From NCBI GenBank assembly GCA_946408315.1, contig CAMJRV010000016.1, positions 1 to 15,630 of the forward strand: a stretch of DNA of 15,630 bases, read 5' to 3'. This DNA is from an uncultured Bacillota bacterium. Its GTDB lineage: Bacteria; Bacillota; Clostridia; Peptostreptococcales; Anaerovoracaceae. Below are positions 7,233 through 14,960 of this stretch, piece after piece. The notes under the pieces are model-generated. The model made no database searches and was not told where the DNA came from. It saw only the letters and a list, made by a program, of their open reading frames with translations. The position numbers and the translations under genes are program-made. How positions within the stretch are numbered: position 1 is the stretch's first letter; each line of letters starts with the position of its first letter.

Positions 7233-7241
7233 ATTGTATCA
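7233..7241 (-). promoter_or_regulatory. Extended -10 promoter of the retron
   Basis: Minus-strand TGATACAAT is a five-of-six -10 hexamer with a TGn extension, the same form as the sigma-operon promoter. The -35 position at 17-bp spacing (ATGCAA) is weak. Initiation about 7 bases downstream falls near 7225, only six bases before a1, as expected for a retron RNA whose 5' end forms part of the a1/a2 helix. Confidence 0.6.
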
Positions 7242-7290
7242 TTTGTTTCGGTGTTTTGCATACTGCTAATTTCTAGCTTTGCGATTCAAT

Positions 7291-7307
7291 TCCCAGCTTC
7301 GCTGGGA
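7291..7307 (-). terminator. Short perfect hairpin after the P1 peptidase gene, possible terminator
   Basis: TCCCAGC, a 3-nt loop and GCTGGGA form a perfect 7-bp stem, 4 bp after the peptidase stop codon. No T-run follows (ATTGAATCGC), so it is a weak intrinsic terminator at best. It may still separate the nutrient genes from the retron promoter downstream. Confidence 0.4.
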
Positions 7308-7311
7308 CGAT

Positions 7312-8274
7312 CTACTCGAAATCCCTTGCCGCTTTCAAACCGTATGCGGGCTCTGCCATTCTGGCGGCCCGGTTGACCGCCCTTGCCATCACGTCCGTCG
7401 CAAGAGCGCCTGCCGCGTCCGGCATGACTTCAACCTCTCCGGTTGCCATGACAAAGATCGTATCTCCATCCGCCATGGTATGGACCGGACGAATCGCTCG
7501 GGCAAATCCGTTATGCGCGATGGAAGCAAGCTTGTTAGCCTGAGATTTCGTCAGCTTCGCATTGGTAACAATGCATCCGATAGTCGTATTTCCGCTGAAG
7601 ACATTTTTATCCTCGGCATATTGGGCATACATGGTCTCTTCCGTATTGGACAGCTTCGTGTTGTCTTCATTGAGCAGGCCGGCGATCCGTTTTCCCGTAT
7701 CCACATCCACAACGTCGCCCAGCGCGTTGACGGCTACGATGGCCGCCACCTGCAGGTCGCCGATCTGCACCGCATACGTTCCCAGCCCGCTTTTCATCAT
7801 GTGCTCTACTCCCTGGAACTTTCCGACAGTCGCCCCGGTTCCCGCGCCGGCATTACCTTCCGCCACCGGCCCGTCGCCTGCATTTTTGCACGCTTCATAG
7901 CCCATCGCCTTGTCGGGCCGGCACTTCGGATCGCCGACAACCAAATCGAAAAGCGAAGCGCCGCATACGATGGGAACGACCCCCACGCCAACATCAAAGC
8001 CTACGTTGTTCTCCTCCAGAAATGCCATGGCTCCAGCGCCGGCGTCAAGGCCGTAAGCGCTGCCGCCGCTCAGCATAACCGCGTGGATCTGCTCCACCAT
8101 GTTGACCGGCTTCAGCAGTTCCGTCTCCCTGGAAGCGGGGCCGCCGCCTCTGACATCGACTCCCGCCCAGGCTCCTTTTTCACAGAGAATCACAGTGCAG
8201 CCGGAAGCGCCCTGCAAATCCTGGGCGTGGCCGACCTTGATCCCCTTAATATCGGTAATCTTAATTTCTTTCAT
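7312..8274 (-). CDS. P1 family (DmpA-like) aminopeptidase
   Basis: An N-terminal-nucleophile hydrolase of the DmpA/BapA family (peptidase family P1), 320 aa. Members self-cleave into two chains and release N-terminal residues from short peptides or beta-peptides. The conserved GNTTIG motif at 228-233 predicts self-cleavage between Asn229 and Thr230, leaving Thr230 as nucleophile. Other family features are KVGHAQD near the start, GVDVRGGGPASRETELL (38-54), LSGGSAYGLDA (69-79) and GNAGAGTGATVGK (140-152). No signal peptide is visible, so it should act in the cytoplasm. AGGAGG lies 7 bases before the ATG. The gene follows the OPT transporter stop by 18 bp and is almost certainly co-transcribed with it, which suggests it trims imported peptides (inference). 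Exact substrate unknown. Confidence 0.9.
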   Translation of the reverse strand: MKEIKITDIKGIKVGHAQDLQGASGCTVILCEKGAWAGVDVRGGGPASRETELLKPVNMVEQIHAVMLSGGSAYGLDAGAGAMAFLEENNVGFDVGVGVVPIVCGASLFDLVVGDPKCRPDKAMGYEACKNAGDGPVAEGNAGAGTGATVGKFQGVEHMMKSGLGTYAVQIGDLQVAAIVAVNALGDVVDVDTGKRIAGLLNEDNTKLSNTEETMYAQYAEDKNVFSGNTTIGCIVTNAKLTKSQANKLASIAHNGFARAIRPVHTMADGDTIFVMATGEVEVMPDAAGALATDVMARAVNRAARMAEPAYGLKAARDFE

Positions 8275-8292
8275 CGCAATGCCTCCTGTCGA

Positions 8293-9888
8293 TTAAAGAG
8301 AAGCCATTCCCTGTACTGCCTGAACCAGTGCGATAATAACGCCGACTACAGCCTCTCCGCCCAGCAGGCCGGAAGCGATAATCAGTCCTGCACCCTTCTT
8401 ATCCCAATCGGGAGCAGCCTTTTCCACGACAAACTTCAAGGCGCCGCCGAGGAATGCGGTTGCGGACAGGTAGAACGGAAGATAGACGCCAAGCCCCAGC
8501 GTCATGACCGGGAAGTTGACACAATAGAGAACGCAGCCTAAGACTGCGCCGGCCTGGGGAGCGATGAACATCTCAGGATTTCCAAAAGCCGTCGGACCGT
8601 ATGCGGTCAGAATTATGTAGAATACGCCGACCGTTACGAAAGAGCCGACCAAGCCTCCGATGCACTCGCCGAGCCACTGGGCTTTCGGGTCGGAATGCAG
8701 AATATGACCGGCCTTAAAGTCGTTCATTACGTCTCCTGCCAGTCCGCAGGCAATGGCGACAACCGCCGCCACCATGAAGGCTTCCGTGTGTCCGATGGAG
8801 GATACGGCTTTTGCGACAAGCAGGACGATAATACCGAAGACTTCCATCGGATTGATCCCCGTCTGCCCTACGATCTGCGCCGACATGGAGGTTGCAAGCC
8901 ATACGCCGATGATGGTGACGATGCTGGCAACGACGCCCATTTTACATACGGTTGTAAAGATAAAGGCAAGGACGACCATGAAGATGGGGGCCCATCTCAG
9001 GTTGATGAAGCTGTTGGACATAGCCCCTTTACTGAACATGGGACCGAAGATTTCCTTTGCCTTCGGAATGATGCCCTTTACGATGATGCCGACTCCGGTT
9101 CCGACCATGAGGCCGATCCCGAGGGAGGCTTTGATCGCGGAGGCTGTCGCGGCATCCCACAGGCCCGCATTAGTGCCGCCCAAAACGATACCGAAATCGC
9201 CGATGATGGCGCCGAGGAACCAGACTCCAATGAAGAGCGGCCCGATGATATATCCCACAGCTATGAGCATCGGGGACAGCCAGATACCGGCATAGATTCC
9301 TTTGGCCGCCAGCCCGCCGTTCATGAACGTGGCCGGAATCCATTTCAACGCATCCCGGAAAACGGTAAATACTGCGGCAATTCCGAGGGATGAGAATAAG
9401 GTAAAGGATTTCTTTCCCCCTTCATCGCCGACAATCAGTGTTTCGGCGGCAGCCTGCCCCATCGGATATGGCAGTTCTTTTGTAACTACGAAATATTTTC
9501 GGATAAGTGCTGTGAAAATCAGTCCGAGAGCAACTCCTCCCAAGACAACTGCAAACAAAGCGATCATGCTCAGCTCCGCATCGGGATTCAGCATGTATAC
9601 GCCGGGGATCGTGAACGCAAGCCCTCCGGCCGTCATCGCTCCGGCAGACATCGCCGTGTGGGTCACGTTGATCTCATTGATGTTCGTGTTCCCAAGCATC
9701 TTCAGGCAGAACATGGATACCAGCGCGACGAAGATGATCGGCCACGGCAGTGCGCCCAGCTTTAATGCAACGTACATGGAGCTCATCGTGAGGACCGCGG
9801 CGCCGATGGAGCCGATGACCATTCCCCGGACGGTGAACTGTTCTCTGAATGAAGTCGCGTATTTTACGCCCTTTGGATTGTCTGACAT
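8293..9888 (-). CDS. OPT family oligopeptide transporter
   Basis: Polytopic membrane protein of 531 aa in the oligopeptide transporter (OPT/YSL) superfamily. The N-terminal core (FTVRGMVIGSIGAAVLTM, ALKLGALPWPIIFVALVS, NINEINVTHTAMSAGAMTAG) is typical of the bacterial branch. Roughly a dozen or more hydrophobic segments follow, with the usual GxG-rich loops and LPYPMGQAAAETLI at about 140-153. Bacterial OPT proteins are thought to import small peptides or metal chelates by proton coupling; the substrate cannot be assigned here. TAAGGAGGG lies 6-7 bases before the ATG. It is the first gene of a two-gene unit with the P1 aminopeptidase (18-bp gap), which favours peptides as substrate. Confidence 0.92.
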   Translation of the reverse strand: MSDNPKGVKYATSFREQFTVRGMVIGSIGAAVLTMSSMYVALKLGALPWPIIFVALVSMFCLKMLGNTNINEINVTHTAMSAGAMTAGGLAFTIPGVYMLNPDAELSMIALFAVVLGGVALGLIFTALIRKYFVVTKELPYPMGQAAAETLIVGDEGGKKSFTLFSSLGIAAVFTVFRDALKWIPATFMNGGLAAKGIYAGIWLSPMLIAVGYIIGPLFIGVWFLGAIIGDFGIVLGGTNAGLWDAATASAIKASLGIGLMVGTGVGIIVKGIIPKAKEIFGPMFSKGAMSNSFINLRWAPIFMVVLAFIFTTVCKMGVVASIVTIIGVWLATSMSAQIVGQTGINPMEVFGIIVLLVAKAVSSIGHTEAFMVAAVVAIACGLAGDVMNDFKAGHILHSDPKAQWLGECIGGLVGSFVTVGVFYIILTAYGPTAFGNPEMFIAPQAGAVLGCVLYCVNFPVMTLGLGVYLPFYLSATAFLGGALKFVVEKAAPDWDKKGAGLIIASGLLGGEAVVGVIIALVQAVQGMASL

Positions 9889-9920
9889 AAATTTCCCTCC
9901 TTATTAGAATTTGTTTTATA

Positions 9921-9950
9921 ATAATACTATATTACACTTTAAAAACTTAA
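9921..9950 (-). promoter_or_regulatory. Possible promoter of the OPT-peptidase pair
   Basis: In an AT-rich stretch upstream of the transporter, TTAAGT (9950-9945) and TATTAT (9926-9921) lie 18 bp apart on the minus strand. Several overlapping A/T-rich alternatives exist, so the exact boxes are uncertain. The 150-bp gap (9889-10038) shows no strong terminator after livF, so read-through from the liv genes is also possible. Confidence 0.3.
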
Positions 9951-10038
9951 TCCATAATTTTGGTTCATTTTACCAGTCATCCTATGTCTCATTTCGCTAC
10001 AGAACAGCAAATTCCAATTTTCTCAGTCAAATGCGCCT

Positions 10039-10755
10039 TTAAATACCCAGATACGCCTTCTTTACCTCATTGCTGTTCAGCAGATCTCTTCCGTTGCCTT
10101 CCATGAGGATCCTTCCGTTTTCAATGACGTACGCCCTGTCCGCCAGTTTCAGCGACTGCCTTACGTTCTGTTCTACCAGAAGAACCGTCATCCCTTCGTT
10201 TCGGATTCTTTTAATCAGTTCCATAATTTCCAGCACGACGATGGGAGCAAGCCCGAGGGACGGTTCGTCAAACATCAGGAGTTTCGGATCTGCCATCAAA
10301 CCTCTCCCGATGGCGCACATCTGCGCTTCTCCGCCGCTCAGGGAACCTGCCATCTGATTTGCCCTCTCCTTCATTTTAGGAAGGATGTTGTAGACATATT
10401 CCAGCCGTTCCTTTCTGTTGCTTCTGCTGCGCTTGCTGTATGCTCCCAGCTCCAGATTTTCGCGGACGGTAAGCTTGGGAAACAGGAGTCTTCCTTCCGG
10501 TACCTGAATCAAACCATGGTCGACCACCTGGTCCGGCCGGAGCCGGTCGATGCGGGTTCCCTCAAATTCGATTTCACCGTCAAAGGAGGTGACCGTTCTG
10601 GAGATACAGGAAATCAGCGTGGACTTCCCGGCGGCATTGGCCCCGATCAGCGTTACGATTTCGCCCTGATTCACTTCCATGGACAGGTCCTTCAGCACCT
10701 GCACCTCTCCGTAATACGAGTTGACATTCGACAGCTTAAGCATCCTGTTCACCAT
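10039..10755 (-). CDS. livF: Branched-chain amino-acid ABC transporter, ATP-binding protein LivF
   Basis: Second ATPase of a LIV/HAAT-family importer, 238 aa, on the inner face of the membrane. Walker A is GANAAGKST (38-46), the ABC signature is LSGGEAQ, Walker B is KLLMFDEPSLGLAP, and the switch histidine of most ABC ATPases is replaced by LLVEQN, which is normal for LivF. The chain starts within the end of livG: its ATG at 10755 gives a 20-bp overlap and has GGAG six bases upstream, inside livG. A second in-frame ATG at 10743 is less well spaced. It is the last gene of the livKHMGF set. The family carries leucine, isoleucine and valine, but related systems carry other amino acids or urea, so the substrate is not fixed. 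Confidence 0.93.
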   Translation of the reverse strand: MVNRMLKLSNVNSYYGEVQVLKDLSMEVNQGEIVTLIGANAAGKSTLISCISRTVTSFDGEIEFEGTRIDRLRPDQVVDHGLIQVPEGRLLFPKLTVRENLELGAYSKRSRSNRKERLEYVYNILPKMKERANQMAGSLSGGEAQMCAIGRGLMADPKLLMFDEPSLGLAPIVVLEIMELIKRIRNEGMTVLLVEQNVRQSLKLADRAYVIENGRILMEGNGRDLLNSNEVKKAYLGI

Positions 10756-11464
10756 CCTCTACTCCAAAATATGCTTCAATTACCTGCTGATTGGTGCTGA
10801 CCTCCTCAGGCGTTCCTTCCATGATCTTCTTCCCGAAGTTCAGGACGACGATCCGTCCCGAAAGAGACATGATCGCTTCCATAATATGCTCTATGATAAT
10901 CAGGGTAACGCCGGAAGCGTTGATGGAATTGATAATACGTACCATTTCCTGTACTTCGATGGGGGTCAGTCCCGCCATAACCTCGTCGAGGAGCAGAAGC
11001 TTCGGCTGTGTGGACAGTGCTTTTGCGATCTCCAGCTTTTTTCTTTCTCCAAGGTTCAGATGTTTTGCAACGACATCCTTTTTATGGTCCAGATGGACGA
11101 GCTCCAGGGATTTGAGGGCGATAGCCTCCGCCTCCTTATACACCGTTGTCTTACAGAAGCCTCCCACCATGGCGTTTTGCAGCGTCGTCATATTCCCGAA
11201 GGGCTGGACGATCTGATAGCTCCTGGCAATTCCCAGCTTTGCGATTTCATGGGATTTTTTACGGGTGATATCGTTTCCGTCAAAGATTACCTTCCCCTCT
11301 GTGATCGGCAAAGTCCCGTTGATACAGTTGAACAATGTCGTCTTTCCCGCTCCGTTGGGTCCGATCAGCCCGATGACGGCCCCCTGTTCCACTTCGAAGG
11401 AAACGCCGGATACCGCACTCAATCCGCCAAATTTTTTCGTCACTGATTCAATTTGTAGTAACAT
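10736..11464 (-). CDS. livG: Branched-chain amino-acid ABC transporter, ATP-binding protein LivG
   Basis: First ATPase of the importer, 242 aa. Walker A is GPNGAGKT (35-42), followed by a LivG-type LFNCINGTLPITEGKVIFDG; the signature is LNLGERKKLEIAKAL and Walker B LLLLDEVMAGLTP, with IIIEHIME carrying the switch histidine. The frame is open to a TTG at 11470, but that codon lies only 2 bases from the AAAGGAG site. The ATG at 11464 is 7 bases from it and gives the normal N-terminus MLLQIESVTKKFGG, so I chose it. The start is 2 bp after the livM stop, and the gene overlaps livF by 20 bp, so the genes are clearly co-translated. Confidence 0.93.
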   Translation of the reverse strand: MLLQIESVTKKFGGLSAVSGVSFEVEQGAVIGLIGPNGAGKTTLFNCINGTLPITEGKVIFDGNDITRKKSHEIAKLGIARSYQIVQPFGNMTTLQNAMVGGFCKTTVYKEAEAIALKSLELVHLDHKKDVVAKHLNLGERKKLEIAKALSTQPKLLLLDEVMAGLTPIEVQEMVRIINSINASGVTLIIIEHIMEAIMSLSGRIVVLNFGKKIMEGTPEEVSTNQQVIEAYFGVEDGEQDA

Positions 11465-11466
11465 AA

Positions 11467-12471
11467 TCAAACTCCTTTGCTCTTGCTCGACTTATCGGTT
11501 TTAGCGAATATGCGTCTTGCCAGCACTCTGAGCTGCGGCAGAATTCCATCCGGTCGATAGAGCAGGATGACGATCAGCACCATGCCCAGAATAAAGCCGT
11601 GCAGTCCGCTGATTCCCGCGAGGTATCCCCGCAGCAGATTGCTGATCGGCGTCAGGATAAAGGACCCGATCATCGGTCCGAACGCCGTTCCCAATCCGCC
11701 GGCAATGGCGAGCAGAATAAAGTTGATCGAATTCGACATTCCCATGACCGAGGTCGGCTCGATGAACATGACGTACTGGGCAAAGATCGTTCCGCCGAAG
11801 GAAGTCAGCACCGCGCTCATAACGAAGGCGATCATCATCGTCCTGGTCGAGTTTACGCCGAGATTTTCGGCAGCCTGCTGATTTTCACCCAAGGCGATCA
11901 GAGAATATCCGAGTTTCGACTTTTCCAGTCTCACGCTGATCAGAAGCACGATCAGCATGTAGAGCCATGTCAGGATCGCGTACGGGATTTTCCCATGCCA
12001 GATCATGTTTAAAAAGCTCGGCTGGAAAGGAACCATAAGCCCCAGCGAACCCTGTGTGATATCCTTCGAGGTGACGGTCATGACCTCCAGGATCTTAGCA
12101 AATGCTATTGTGGAAAGGACAAAGAAGGTTCCCTTTAAGCGCAGGGTGGTTCCTCCGATGATCAGGGCCGCCACCGCGGATATCACTCCGCCTGCCAGCA
12201 TGCCGATCCACGGCGAAATCCCAAAATTTAAATACAACAGAGTTGAGGTATAAGCCCCGATCCCTAAAAACGCCGCATGACCGATGCTCAGGCGGTTGCA
12301 GTAGCCGCTGTAAAGGTTCCAGGATACGGCAAGCCCCGCCCACAGGAAGGTCATGACCGCAATGTCCTGAAAATACCGGTTCGGCAGCAGGAAAGGAACG
12401 ATGATAGAGCCAATCGCGATGATCCATAAAACGGAATTGTTTTTCAATAACAGTTTCTTTATCATATCCAT
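11467..12471 (-). CDS. livM: Branched-chain amino-acid ABC transporter, permease LivM
   Basis: One of two membrane subunits of the importer, 334 aa, with about nine or ten hydrophobic segments. The family hallmarks are WNLYSGYCNRLSIGHAAFLGIGAYTS at about 50-75 (the LSIGHAAFLGIGAY core is diagnostic) and a LLAIAGGLGTAFGPMIGS coupling region near 255-270 that contacts the ATPases. The C-terminal tail (ARRIFAKTDKSSKSKGV) is basic and cytoplasmic. Two start codons are possible: ATG 12471, 3 bases after GGAGG, or ATG 12465, 9 bases after it. The second is better spaced but changes the protein by only two residues. It lies 15 bp after livH. Confidence 0.93.
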   Translation of the reverse strand: MDMIKKLLLKNNSVLWIIAIGSIIVPFLLPNRYFQDIAVMTFLWAGLAVSWNLYSGYCNRLSIGHAAFLGIGAYTSTLLYLNFGISPWIGMLAGGVISAVAALIIGGTTLRLKGTFFVLSTIAFAKILEVMTVTSKDITQGSLGLMVPFQPSFLNMIWHGKIPYAILTWLYMLIVLLISVRLEKSKLGYSLIALGENQQAAENLGVNSTRTMMIAFVMSAVLTSFGGTIFAQYVMFIEPTSVMGMSNSINFILLAIAGGLGTAFGPMIGSFILTPISNLLRGYLAGISGLHGFILGMVLIVILLYRPDGILPQLRVLARRIFAKTDKSSKSKGV

Positions 12472-12486
12472 ATTCCTCCCTGCCAG

Positions 12487-13347
12487 CTACGAACGGCCAA
12501 ACAGACCGTTTGGCTTAAAGATCAGAACTAGTATAAACAGGAGGAAATAAGCAGCCTGTTGATAGGCCGCACCGGCAAAATATCCGGCAAAACTTTCAAT
12601 CACTCCTATCAGAAGTCCGCCTACTATTGCTCCCGGGACGCTGGAAAGACCGCCCAATACTACCACGATAAAGGCAAGCGTACTGAAGCTTGCACCGACG
12701 GTTGGATAGGCGGGATAAATCGGCGACAGCAGCAGGCCCGCAAGTCCGACGAGGGTCGTTCCGATGACAAAAGCGAGGCCATAGGTCTTTTTGATGTTGA
12801 TTCCCATCAGCTGAGCCGCCTTTCCGTTCTGTGAAATCGCGCGCATTGCAGCTCCGGTAAATGTCTTTTGTAAATAGAGATATAACAGTACCGACGCGCC
12901 GATGGCGATGATAAACGCCAATACCCTCGGGGTATTCAGGGTCAGGAACCCTAAATTCATCGTGTCGTTTGTGATATCAATTCTAATATTCCGGTAGTCT
13001 GCCTTCCAGAGCATCAGTGCGAGGTTTTGTAAAACCATAGAAAGCGCCAGGGTAAGCAGCATTTGAATCGAATGATCCGAATCGAGGACCCGCTCCATGA
13101 TGACCTTGAACGTGATATATCCTACCACTGCCATAATCGCCAGATTGATCAGGAGGGATTGATAGGGGTCCATCCCTGCCATATTATAGAGCCAGTAGGC
13201 GAAATACATCGCCAGCATCAGATATTCGCCATGGGCAAAGTTTACAAGCCCGACGACTCCGAAGATCAGAGCCAATCCAACACTAGCCAACGCATATATC
13301 CCGCCGGATAAGATACCAGAAATAAGAACTTGTAAAATTTGTTCCAT
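12487..13347 (-). CDS. livH: Branched-chain amino-acid ABC transporter, permease LivH
   Basis: The other membrane subunit, 286 aa with about eight hydrophobic segments. It starts in the typical LivH way (ISGILSGGIYALASVGLALI, then FGVVGLVNFAHGEYLMLAM at about 29-47) and has the coupling-loop sequence VVVLGGLSSVPGAIVGGLLIG near 230-250. AAGGAG lies 8 bases before the ATG. The gene is separated from livK by 229 bp, which contain a 153-bp palindromic element (13414-13566). The other liv genes are packed closely, so the gap is a likely place for processing or attenuation between the abundant binding protein and the membrane subunits. Confidence 0.93.
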   Translation of the reverse strand: MEQILQVLISGILSGGIYALASVGLALIFGVVGLVNFAHGEYLMLAMYFAYWLYNMAGMDPYQSLLINLAIMAVVGYITFKVIMERVLDSDHSIQMLLTLALSMVLQNLALMLWKADYRNIRIDITNDTMNLGFLTLNTPRVLAFIIAIGASVLLYLYLQKTFTGAAMRAISQNGKAAQLMGINIKKTYGLAFVIGTTLVGLAGLLLSPIYPAYPTVGASFSTLAFIVVVLGGLSSVPGAIVGGLLIGVIESFAGYFAGAAYQQAAYFLLFILVLIFKPNGLFGRS

Positions 13348-13413
13348 GTTAAAAACTCCTTCATAACGTTTCCTGGTTAAAATTAAAATCAGTACCTGAT
13401 ATCATTGCAGTTT

Positions 13414-13566
13414 GTTACTATTCACAGCCCGCTAAAGCCATGCCATGGTATTCTCAAAGAGAGACCTGAAACCTTGTACCGAGCTTATGCGGAGCTTCCG
13501 CGCAGCATGCAAGCGAGGGAGGCTCTCGTGAGAATACCATGGTTGGCGTTGGCTGTGAATAGTAAC
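13414..13566. repeat. 153-bp palindromic element between livK and livH
   Basis: The ends are perfect 16-bp inverted repeats (13414-13429 and 13551-13566; end sequence GTTACTATTCACAGCC). A second perfect block of 14 bp (13443-13456 with 13529-13542) and a third of 5 bp (13459-13463 with 13523-13527) lie inside. The centre holds further short stems, including GCGGA/TCCGC around a GCT loop. Almost the whole element could fold into one long imperfect hairpin in either strand's RNA. It begins 10 bp after the livK stop codon. It resembles the dispersed palindromic repeat or non-autonomous element type, but copy number cannot be judged from one window. Confidence 0.8.
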
Positions 13567-13576
13567 GTTGGATTTC

Positions 13577-14842
13577 TTACTGAGCCGCGATCGGCAGAGG
13601 TACGTTGATTACGTCGCCGTTTTTCATCTTTTCAGGATAAACGGTTACAACCTTTCCTCCCTGCCACTGGTTGATGTTGGCCGACGCCGCATAGTTCTGT
13701 CCGTCATCGCCTAAATCCCAGCCAAAGCCCAGTGTCGTCATGTCGAGCTTCGTCGTCAGGGCTGCTTCACGGATACCGGCTGCGTCCAAAGTTTTCGCGT
13801 TAGGCAGGACATTGTTCAGGAAGGTATAGCTTCCCGCAAACGCCGCTTCCGCAGCTACGGATACGTTGTTCAGGTCGGGGAATTCCTTCTTGAACCGGTC
13901 TCTGAACTCTGCAACTACTTTATTCATTTCGGGATCTGTAAAATATTCGATCGGCAGATTCGTCGGCATGTCTGTGCAGAAAATACCGTCGGAATCAGCT
14001 CCGATGGTCTTTGCAAAATTCGGGTCCGTCGTGCCTGCGCCGCATCCCATCATGACTTTCGGCATTGCGCTGTACTGCTTTAAGGTGTCCACCAGCAGGA
14101 TCGCATCGTTTATGTAGTTGACGGAAAGAAGTACGTCCGGCTTCGCTTCCTTGAGCTTCAATACCAGCGCGGACATATCGGTAATCGTGGAATTGTAGCT
14201 TTCTCTGATTACCACATTGACGCCCAGCTCCTTCAGCTTGGCAGCCGCTCCGTCGGCAACGGAGGTTCCGTATGCGGATTCTTCATGAATGATGGCGACC
14301 TTGAGGTCTTTCGCATCGATTTTCAGCATCGGGGCGATCTGGGTAGCGACATATTCAGCTCCTGCGCCGCCGCGAAGGCTGCCCTTGTCAAGGATTCTGA
14401 ATACGTTCTGGAAACCGGAATCCGTGATCGCATCGGCAATACCGCCTGATTCAACCAGAGATACTCCGCTCTTTTCCGTCACTCCTGCAATCGCAAGGGC
14501 GTTTCCGCTGGCCAGCGATCCGAAGATGACCTGTACGCCCTTCTGATCTACCAGTCTGCCGGCCTCTGTGGTGGCAGCCGTAGGATCGGGAGCATCGGCT
14601 TCGACGAGCTCAACCGTTCTGCCCTGAACGCCTCCGTTCTGGTTCACGATATCCACCGCGATTTTAACTGCGGCCAGACACTGGGATCCAAGCAGCGCGT
14701 TCGCTCCGCTCAGCGGATAGATTGCACCGACCTTAAATGGCTCTTTCGTATCGCCCGACTGATCGCCGCTACCGCCGCCGCAGCCTGTTAAAACAGACAT
14801 AAGCATTACTAATACTAAAAGTATCGCTAAATTCTTTTTCAT
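13577..14842 (-). CDS. livK: ABC transporter substrate-binding lipoprotein, LivK-like
   Basis: Extracytoplasmic amino-acid binding protein of the periplasmic-binding-protein type 1 / Leu-Ile-Val receptor family, 421 aa. The N-terminus is a lipoprotein signal peptide (KKN, hydrophobic core, lipobox LTGC with Cys21), then a Gly/Ser/Asp-rich linker and the fold start FKVGAIYPLSGANALLGSQ (about 39-57). GIFCTDMPTNLP and the DLNNVSVAAEAAFAG region are typical of the second lobe. It delivers substrate to LivHM. GGGGGAG lies 3-4 bases before the ATG. The gene follows the oxidoreductase gamma subunit by 118 bp, a stretch with an inverted repeat around a second strong ribosome site. The ligand is unproven; leucine, isoleucine or valine is the family default. 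Confidence 0.92.
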   Translation of the reverse strand: MKKNLAILLVLVMLMSVLTGCGGGSGDQSGDTKEPFKVGAIYPLSGANALLGSQCLAAVKIAVDIVNQNGGVQGRTVELVEADAPDPTAATTEAGRLVDQKGVQVIFGSLASGNALAIAGVTEKSGVSLVESGGIADAITDSGFQNVFRILDKGSLRGGAGAEYVATQIAPMLKIDAKDLKVAIIHEESAYGTSVADGAAAKLKELGVNVVIRESYNSTITDMSALVLKLKEAKPDVLLSVNYINDAILLVDTLKQYSAMPKVMMGCGAGTTDPNFAKTIGADSDGIFCTDMPTNLPIEYFTDPEMNKVVAEFRDRFKKEFPDLNNVSVAAEAAFAGSYTFLNNVLPNAKTLDAAGIREAALTTKLDMTTLGFGWDLGDDGQNYAASANINQWQGGKVVTVYPEKMKNGDVINVPLPIAAQ

Positions 14843-14908
14843 CTTCTCCCCCGTATGATCTGCTTATCATACTTTCCTTTCTTCTTAAATGGATTGTTAG
14901 GTTTGTTG

Positions 14909-14949
14909 ATTCCAACGACACGCTTCTCCTCCTTCTATTTTGTTGGAAT
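14909..14949 (-). promoter_or_regulatory. Inverted repeat enclosing a strong ribosome-binding sequence upstream of livK
   Basis: On the minus strand ATTCCAAC (14949-14942) and GTTGGAAT (14916-14909) are perfect 8-bp inverted repeats. The 25-nt loop contains AAGGAGGAG followed by a GTG codon (14921-14919). It could be an operator for a dimeric regulator or an RNA hairpin controlling translation. No clear promoter or terminator is visible in the 14843-14960 gap. Confidence 0.4.
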
Positions 14950-14960
14950 TTAAAAGAATA

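Noticed and set aside
7279..8541. Plus-strand open frame of 420 codons opposite the P1 peptidase gene
   Set aside because: It lies antisense to a gene with clear family motifs and continues past that gene's start; its composition (many His, Arg, Ser, Gln) is that of a shadow frame, and no ribosome site was seen.
11465..11470. TTG start at 11470 for livG
   Set aside because: Only 2 bases from the ribosome site; the ATG at 11464 is well spaced and matches family N-termini.
13405..13608. 67-codon plus-strand ORF between livK and livH
   Set aside because: It is the translation of the palindromic element; no ribosome site or protein family signal.
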